From Thraustochytrium sp. TN22 (Eukaryota > Sar > Bigyra > Thraustochytrida > Thraustochytriidae): a stretch of 64,000 nt of DNA. The stretch is from positions 62,001-126,000 of the forward strand of contig JABLUY010000020.1 in NCBI GenBank assembly GCA_013306675.1, given 5' to 3'. Of the stretch, positions 59,699 through 64,000 are shown piece by piece (positions within the stretch are counted from its first letter, which is position 1; each line of letters opens with the position of its first letter). The translations under genes and the position numbers were made by a program. The notes under the pieces are model-generated. The model saw only the letters and a program-made list of their open reading frames with translations, made no database searches and was not told where the DNA came from.

Positions 59699-60516
59699 TT
59701 AGCGCTCCATCTCGACCTGCTCCGGCGAGCCCTTGTGCGCGGCCACCTGCTTGTTGTACTCGGCCTCAGCGAAGGCGAGGTTGCCCTTGTACTCGCCGCA
59801 GCAGCAGGCGCACGGGTCCATGATGCAGTTGCCGCCGCAGCACTTGCACATGCACCACTTGTAGCGGCAGTCATTGCAGTTGCAGCACTGGGGCTTGGAG
59901 CAGCAGCCACAGCCTGTCGAGGATACAAGCAGGCAGACAGGCAAGCGTGCATAGGTCCTTGCGAGTCAGTCTCTCTCGTCGACATGCGCATGCACCGTCA
60001 CTTTTGCGGTATCGACGTGAACCTACAGCACTTGTTCGGGTCGTTCCACGAGAAGTTGCTCGAGTCACCGGTCTTGCCTGTTCGCGGGAGGCGGGCGCCC
60101 GTTAGCCAAACTGTGCGTGAGTGGACAAGAGCGCTCCTGAAAAGGTCCATTACGTACAGCAGCACACGTCGCACATCTTGCCGCAGCATCCGCGGTCCAG
60201 GCAGTCCGGGATGCAATCAATGTAGCAGCAGCCGCCACAGCACTGCGTCGCTCTCGCCTCGTCAGACTCCTCCCGTCCTCTCCGCGCGCGTCCTGCGCGC
60301 GCGTCCTGCGCCGTCCTGCTCGGTTCCCTCGCGCGCGCACACGCCCTCTCCTGCAAACCAGCACGCAAGCAGCAAGCACGCCATGCAGGCACGCATGCAG
60401 GCAGGCAGGCGCGCACGCAGGCAAGCCCATCAACACCCCTGGACCCCACCGGCCCTCAGCCGCCTCGCCCGGGCCGCCGCGGCCAGGCGCGCGCAGCGCA
60501 AACGTACGACAGTCAT
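59699..60516 (-). CDS. Small cysteine-rich protein, three exons with a 9-base first coding exon
   Basis: Joining 60508-60516, 60158-60242 and 59699-59913 gives 102 residues, about 28 of them Cys, mostly as CC pairs (CCGGCCYIDC, CCGKMCDVCC, CCNCNDC, CMCKCCGGNC, CACCCGEY). A Cys-free charged tail follows, ending EYNKQVAAHKGSPEQVEMER. Both donors read GTACGT, like the CCT4 donor. Both acceptors end CAG, with CTGAC branch-like sites 20-50 bases upstream. The reading phase is kept at each junction. The Cys pairs continue across the second junction, which supports it well. The first junction (ATG ACT GTC then the Cys-rich exon) is less certain; an upstream start in another exon is possible. The density recalls metallothioneins or disulfide-rich proteins, but the Trp, Tyr and Met within the Cys-rich part and the tail do not fit classical metallothionein. 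No signal peptide is seen, so metal binding in the cytosol is more likely than secretion; this is inference. Confidence 0.6.
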
Positions 60517-60985
60517 GGTGGCGAGGCGGGGCGCGGAGCTCGGGCGCGAGACGGCGGCGCGGCGCTCGAAGGTATCGGCGGCCTGGCCTGGACTCCCCTT
60601 TTGCTCTTTGCCGTGCCGCCGCACGCCGCCACCTCTTCAGCGAGAGTGCCAGCGCGCGCGCGCGTGCAGGGGGACTCGCCCCCCGCCCCCCGCGCTGGCG
60701 AGGCCCCGCGCGCCGCCTGCTCCGCCCGGGCTCGCTGCGGCCGCCAGGGGGCGCCGCGCGAGTTGCGCTGCGCCAGGATATCCTCGCGCAAGGTCCCGGA
60801 ATTCCGGGCCTCCAACGGCTACGAGGCGGAGCCTGAGAGACTCTGGCAGCAGCTTCAGGGCGGGGCATCGTGATGCGCGCTCAACTCGCGAGCGCGCGGG
60901 CAGGCTCGACGGTGACGGCGCGCGCGCCGGACTGCGCCGAGGGTGGAGCTCAGGGCGGAAGCGCGCGCTGCGCGCAGAGGCGAGG
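60517..60985. promoter_or_regulatory. Divergent region between the Cys-rich and tetraspanin genes
   Basis: These 469 bp of GC-rich DNA lie between the two start codons. A short non-GC-rich stretch containing GGATATCCTCGCGCAAGG lies near 60777. No clear promoter element or gene is visible. Confidence 0.35.
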
Positions 60986-61966
60986 ATGGCGGGCGGGTGC
61001 TGCGAGAAGCGGCAGGTGATGGACGTGCTGCGCATCGTGCTGGTGCTGCAGTTCCTGTGGTCCTTCGTCATGATGGTCCTGGGCCTGGTGCTGGCGACGG
61101 ACGGCTACGTGGCCAAAGGGCTGGGCGGGCTGCCGTCCGCGACGGGCGGCCTGGTGACCTTCATTAGCATCGGCATGATGGGGTCCTGCACGTGCGGGCG
61201 TTTCGGGGCGCGCACGCACAACAAGTTCTGCCTGCTCGTGTACGTGGCCGCGCAGCTGGGGAGCATGCTGGTGGTGCTCATCCTGGTGCGCGCTACGGTG
61301 GGTTGGGCGGAGAGCGACTACGACGCGAGTTTCCAGCAGGGCTGCGCGGCGCAGGGCTACAACGAGTCCTGCGTGGACTATCTGCAGGACGACCGGCGCG
61401 TGAGCCTGCGGCTGCTGTGGCGAGACCTCTTCGCGGACACGGAGCTGCAGCTCGAGGACTCGCGCAGCTCCAAGTCAATCCTGCAGACGATCCAGACGGA
61501 CGGCCGCTGCTGCGGCTTCGACCCGCCGTACGCGTGCAACTTCGGGCCGGGATCAACGGCCTGGGTGAACACGACCTACCTGCAGGGCGAGTCGGACCGG
61601 CCTTCGCGCTGCGGAATGCAGAACTACTGGTACTTTGCTTCTGAGGAGTGCAACCTGGAACAGCAGTTCTCGAACGGAACGACGTACGAGGCGGGGTGCC
61701 CGTATTTCCTGCCAGGCGGCACTTGCATGTACTACGACTTTACAAACGGCTGCGTGTATCAGTTACGCGTGTACCTGCTGAGCCGGTGCGTCCCGCTGCT
61801 GGGCGCCGTGGACCTCTTGGCGACCTTCAACGTGGCGACGGTGCTGCTGAGCGCGGTCCTCTTTCTAAAGCGAAAGGACCACGACGTGCTCCCCACGACG
61901 TACGTGGTGATGCACCGGCCGTCCAAGTTTACCTCGCAGCCGCAGCGCGGCAGGGGCGGGGGCTGA
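60986..61966 (+). CDS. Tetraspanin-family membrane protein
   Basis: This 326-residue protein has four membrane segments: about 13-36 (VLRIVLVLQFLWSFVMMVLG), 48-66, 82-104 (FCLLVYVAAQLGSMLVVLIL) and 270-296 (CVPLLGAVDLLATFNVATVL). The large loop between the third and fourth carries the tetraspanin signature CCG (about residues 174-176, in GRCCGFDPPYAC) and at least six more cysteines, including SRC, EEC, AGC, GTC and NGC. Two likely N-glycosylation sites are NTT and NGT, and a third is NES. A cytosolic N-terminus with a CC pair could be palmitoylated. Tetraspanins organise membrane microdomains; the partner is unknown. The loop of about 165 residues is longer than in most animal members. The ATG at 60986 directly precedes the first membrane segment, so the long open frame upstream is ignored. 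Confidence 0.85.
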   Translation: MAGGCCEKRQVMDVLRIVLVLQFLWSFVMMVLGLVLATDGYVAKGLGGLPSATGGLVTFISIGMMGSCTCGRFGARTHNKFCLLVYVAAQLGSMLVVLILVRATVGWAESDYDASFQQGCAAQGYNESCVDYLQDDRRVSLRLLWRDLFADTELQLEDSRSSKSILQTIQTDGRCCGFDPPYACNFGPGSTAWVNTTYLQGESDRPSRCGMQNYWYFASEECNLEQQFSNGTTYEAGCPYFLPGGTCMYYDFTNGCVYQLRVYLLSRCVPLLGAVDLLATFNVATVLLSAVLFLKRKDHDVLPTTYVVMHRPSKFTSQPQRGRGGG

Positions 61967-62048
61967 AGCGGCGGGCTGCTCACACGGTGGAGGCGCTCCC
62001 TCGCAGCGGATCGCACGCTCGCGGTTCCAGCCGGCACAGCTCTCCAAG

Positions 62049-63569
62049 TCAGTGGGCGCTGTCTGCGAAAAAGGCGCGGGCCGCGTGGATGATCTTGGTG
62101 CGCTCCGACGCGACAGCAAAGAAGTCGTACATGTGCGGGTCGGCGATGCGCGAGGTGAGCGCGATGGCAGCGCCCGGGTCGCGGTGGCGCAGCAGCGAGA
62201 CGGGCGGCGGGATCATGCCGTCCTGCTCGTGGTGCACCAGCAGCTTGCGGTTGTGCGGCAGCAGGTGCCATGCGTCGCCGACTGGCATGTCCCAGCCGAG
62301 CAGGCGCACGAGGTGAAGCGCGAGCGAGTTCAGCAGGCCGCGCCGCCCAAGCAAGACGCCGAGACCCGCGCAGTACACTGTGCACTCCCAGGCGGGGCCG
62401 ATCGACCGGCTCAGCATGAGCAGCACGGAGGCGACGCCCAGCGTCTTGGCCGCAAAGATTGTCATGCGCAGCGCCGACTGTGCGCGCGGCGTCGTGGCGC
62501 GGCGCGCTGCATTGTCAAACGGCCAGTATGGGGACATGGACCGGTGCAGAAGGCTCACGAGCAGCGTGGACATGCCGAATGCCGTCATCAAGGCGAGGCC
62601 CGGCACCGAGGGCGGCGAGACGCCCAGGCCCCAGCGCGCCACGGCGCAAGCGCACGCGCACGCATCCAGCAGGATGAGCCCGCCGATTGGCGCCATGTCA
62701 AAGTCATTGCCCAGCTTGTCCCGCACGACGTCCAGGAGGCTGAAGAAGGTGCGGTCCGCGATGACGAAGGGGCGTTGCGCGGCCGCCGCCGATGACGATG
62801 CCGCCGCGGCCGCGGAGGAGCCGGTGTTGGACGGCAGGGCGCCGGGAGCGGAGGCTGGCGGTGGCGACACCGGCGACGCCGAGGCGGCGGCCAGGACCGC
62901 CACCGCGCCGCCGATGGAGTGGCCGTGCAGGAGGATGTCCGACATGGACGCGCCCTGCTCGCGCTGCAGCCAGCTCAGCACGGCGCGGCCATCCTGCACC
63001 AGATCGGCGCCGCAGGTAGTGCGGCCTGTGCTGGCGCCCACGCCGCGATAGTTGACCAAGAGTAAATGACATGGCGCCCCGATCAGCTTCTGCACCTCGA
63101 GCGCGGTGGGCAGCTTCTCCTCGTAGCACACGCCGTTCGCATTCAGCAGCACAAAGTACTTGCTGCAGCCCGGCGCCGCGTGGCGCAGGAGCACGCCGTC
63201 CAGCACGCCGCTGCCGCTGCTGCCGGCCGGGATGCTCACGCGCGCCGCCTGCTTGACCTTGGCCAGGAACTCGTCTCGCACCTTTTCCAGATCCTGCTGC
63301 CGCACCACGTACACAATCTGCGACGGCAGGAAGAGCATGCTCAGCACGAACCGCCACGCGTACCAGTTGCCCACCGCTGCCGCGCCCAGCACGAGCCCTG
63401 CGGACCCCACGAGCGACGCCAGCTGCGCCAGCTGCGCCGCCTCGCCAGCGCCGTCAGCGCCGCCGAGTGCGCCCAGGGCCTCGCCGCCGCCCGCCTCGCC
63501 GCCGCCGCTGCGGCCGCTGCCGCCACCGCTGCCGCGGCCGCCCGCCGCTCCGCCGCCGCCGCCCTCCAT
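62049..63569 (-). CDS. Membrane-associated alpha/beta hydrolase
   Basis: In this 506-residue protein a Gly-rich start (about 1-45) precedes a hydrophobic segment (about 50-85, ASLVGSAGLVLGAAAVGNWY onward) that probably anchors it. The alpha/beta hydrolase core follows: KYFVLLNANGVCYEE, LLLVNYRGVGASTGRTT, and the nucleophile elbow HGHSIGGAVAV with Ser near 218. A likely acid Asp is in HHEQDGMIPP (about 448), and the catalytic His is in IADPHMYDFF (about 480). Between the elbow and the acid, residues 285-400 contain two or three hydrophobic stretches that could be a lid or further membrane helices. The NYRGVGASTG and NANGVCYE wording recalls bacterial CHLPS/DUF818-type hydrolases as well as ABHD proteins, so I do not name a subfamily. 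Substrate unknown. It is tail-to-tail with the tetraspanin gene, 82 bp apart. Confidence 0.8.
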   Translation of the reverse strand: MEGGGGGAAGGRGSGGGSGRSGGGEAGGGEALGALGGADGAGEAAQLAQLASLVGSAGLVLGAAAVGNWYAWRFVLSMLFLPSQIVYVVRQQDLEKVRDEFLAKVKQAARVSIPAGSSGSGVLDGVLLRHAAPGCSKYFVLLNANGVCYEEKLPTALEVQKLIGAPCHLLLVNYRGVGASTGRTTCGADLVQDGRAVLSWLQREQGASMSDILLHGHSIGGAVAVLAAASASPVSPPPASAPGALPSNTGSSAAAAASSSAAAAQRPFVIADRTFFSLLDVVRDKLGNDFDMAPIGGLILLDACACACAVARWGLGVSPPSVPGLALMTAFGMSTLLVSLLHRSMSPYWPFDNAARRATTPRAQSALRMTIFAAKTLGVASVLLMLSRSIGPAWECTVYCAGLGVLLGRRGLLNSLALHLVRLLGWDMPVGDAWHLLPHNRKLLVHHEQDGMIPPPVSLLRHRDPGAAIALTSRIADPHMYDFFAVASERTKIIHAARAFFADSAH

Positions 63570-64000
63570 CTCGCTCCGCGCGGCGCGCGATGTCGCGTTT
63601 CCTCCTCTGCCAGCGCCCAGCCTGCGCTGCCTGGCTCCAAGTCTTCGTTCGTTCCAGCCTCAGCTGTCTCATCTCGTCTCTGTCCAAGTCAGTCAAAGCC
63701 AGACCCAGACAGCGAGCCTGAGGCTGCGCCAAGTCGGCGGCGCCTCCTCCTCGAGGTGGCGGCTCGCCGGGCACGTCCTCTGCCGCGCTCTCCTGTCGTC
63801 TGGCACGCCACGCTTCGGCACGAGCTCGCGCGCAGGTCTCGGTCTCGCTCGTCTCCATGTCGGCGGCGGCGAACTCGAACCCTCTTCAGAACGTCTGTAC
63901 TCGCACGAAGCAGCACCGTGACGAAGCAGACGGAGCTAGCTAGCTTCGCTAGCGCAGAGGGCGAGCCGCTCGCCGTCGCGCTGCAGCAGACGCAGGCAGC
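63570..64000. other. Upstream region of the hydrolase gene, right window edge
   Basis: These 431 bp presumably contain the hydrolase promoter. A CTAG-rich segment lies at 63933-63954. A 28-codon frame starts at an ATG at 63858 on the plus strand and ends inside that segment; it shows no domain, and I do not call it a gene. Confidence 0.4.

Noticed and set aside
59609-60985. Long open frame upstream of the tetraspanin
   Set aside because: It runs antisense through the Cys-rich gene and promoter DNA. The tetraspanin begins naturally at 60986.
63858-63944. 28-codon plus-strand ORF near the right edge
   Set aside because: Too short, with no homology and no convincing splice donor. It ends within the CTAG-rich segment.
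1-64000. Search for virus-derived or transposon sequence
   Set aside because: No reverse transcriptase, integrase, transposase, capsid or terminal repeats were recognised. The duplications at 49 and 51 kb have host-gene origins.

Overview
This window looks like nuclear DNA from a GC-rich, intron-poor, gene-dense eukaryote that builds motile flagella. The evidence is eukaryote-only machinery (CCT chaperonin, an EH-domain AP-1 accessory protein, a SUMO-type protease, a tetraspanin, a dehydrodolichyl diphosphate synthase), a few short GT-AG introns of 69 to 265 bp with CTAAC or CTGAC branch sites, and three flagellar genes: a CATSPER4-like channel, an EFCAB9-like calcium sensor and a HYDIN-sized ASH-domain protein. 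A heterokont protist such as a thraustochytrid would fit, but no marker in the window proves this; the lineage is inference.

Layout, left to right. The 5' part of an acidic protein gene runs off the left edge (1-403, minus). Next is a protein carrying five endosulfine-type FDSxDY motifs (956-2941, minus). It is divergent from a secreted-looking fusion of a TPR/GT41 (SPINDLY/OGT) enzyme with a GT4-like domain (3775-8067). CCT4 follows (8288-9994, minus, one intron), divergent from CATSPER4 (11248-14232). Then come a small mitochondrial-type membrane protein (14487-14804), a gamma-synergin-like adaptor (15215-17908, one intron), an unknown low-complexity protein (18041-19783), the 14.5-kb intronless HYDIN-like gene (20242-34740), and an IQ/B-box/WW scaffold (35122-38847) that shares a divergent promoter with the EFCAB9-like gene (39288-39948, one intron).

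A large helical protein of unknown function (40008-43517) and a giant Ulp1/SENP-type protease (43770-48893) form a head-to-head pair. The region from 48.9 to 51.2 kb is a small rearrangement scar. A partial tandem duplication of the 3' end of the dehydrodolichyl diphosphate synthase gene (49350-50240) carries a 146-bp patch copied from the cold-shock-domain gene 6.3 kb away. Next to it a 186-193-bp tandem duplication sits directly after that gene's stop codon. The cold-shock-domain protein itself spans 51239-57106 (minus). The right end holds an acidic unknown protein (58096-59481), a 102-residue protein with about 28 cysteines whose first coding exon appears to be only 9 bases (59699-60516), a tetraspanin (60986-61966) and a membrane-associated alpha/beta hydrolase (62049-63569).

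How they fit together: CATSPER4, EFCAB9, the HYDIN-like protein and possibly the IQ/WW scaffold point to calcium-regulated flagellar beating, spread over about 28 kb. The synergin-like adaptor, dolichol-precursor synthase, GT41-GT4 fusion and tetraspanin belong to secretory and membrane traffic. No tRNA, rRNA, CRISPR array, transposon or virus-derived element was recognised. Single-exon starts were taken at the first in-frame ATG where homology or composition change supports it; several upstream reading-frame extensions begin at GTG or TTG and were discarded.
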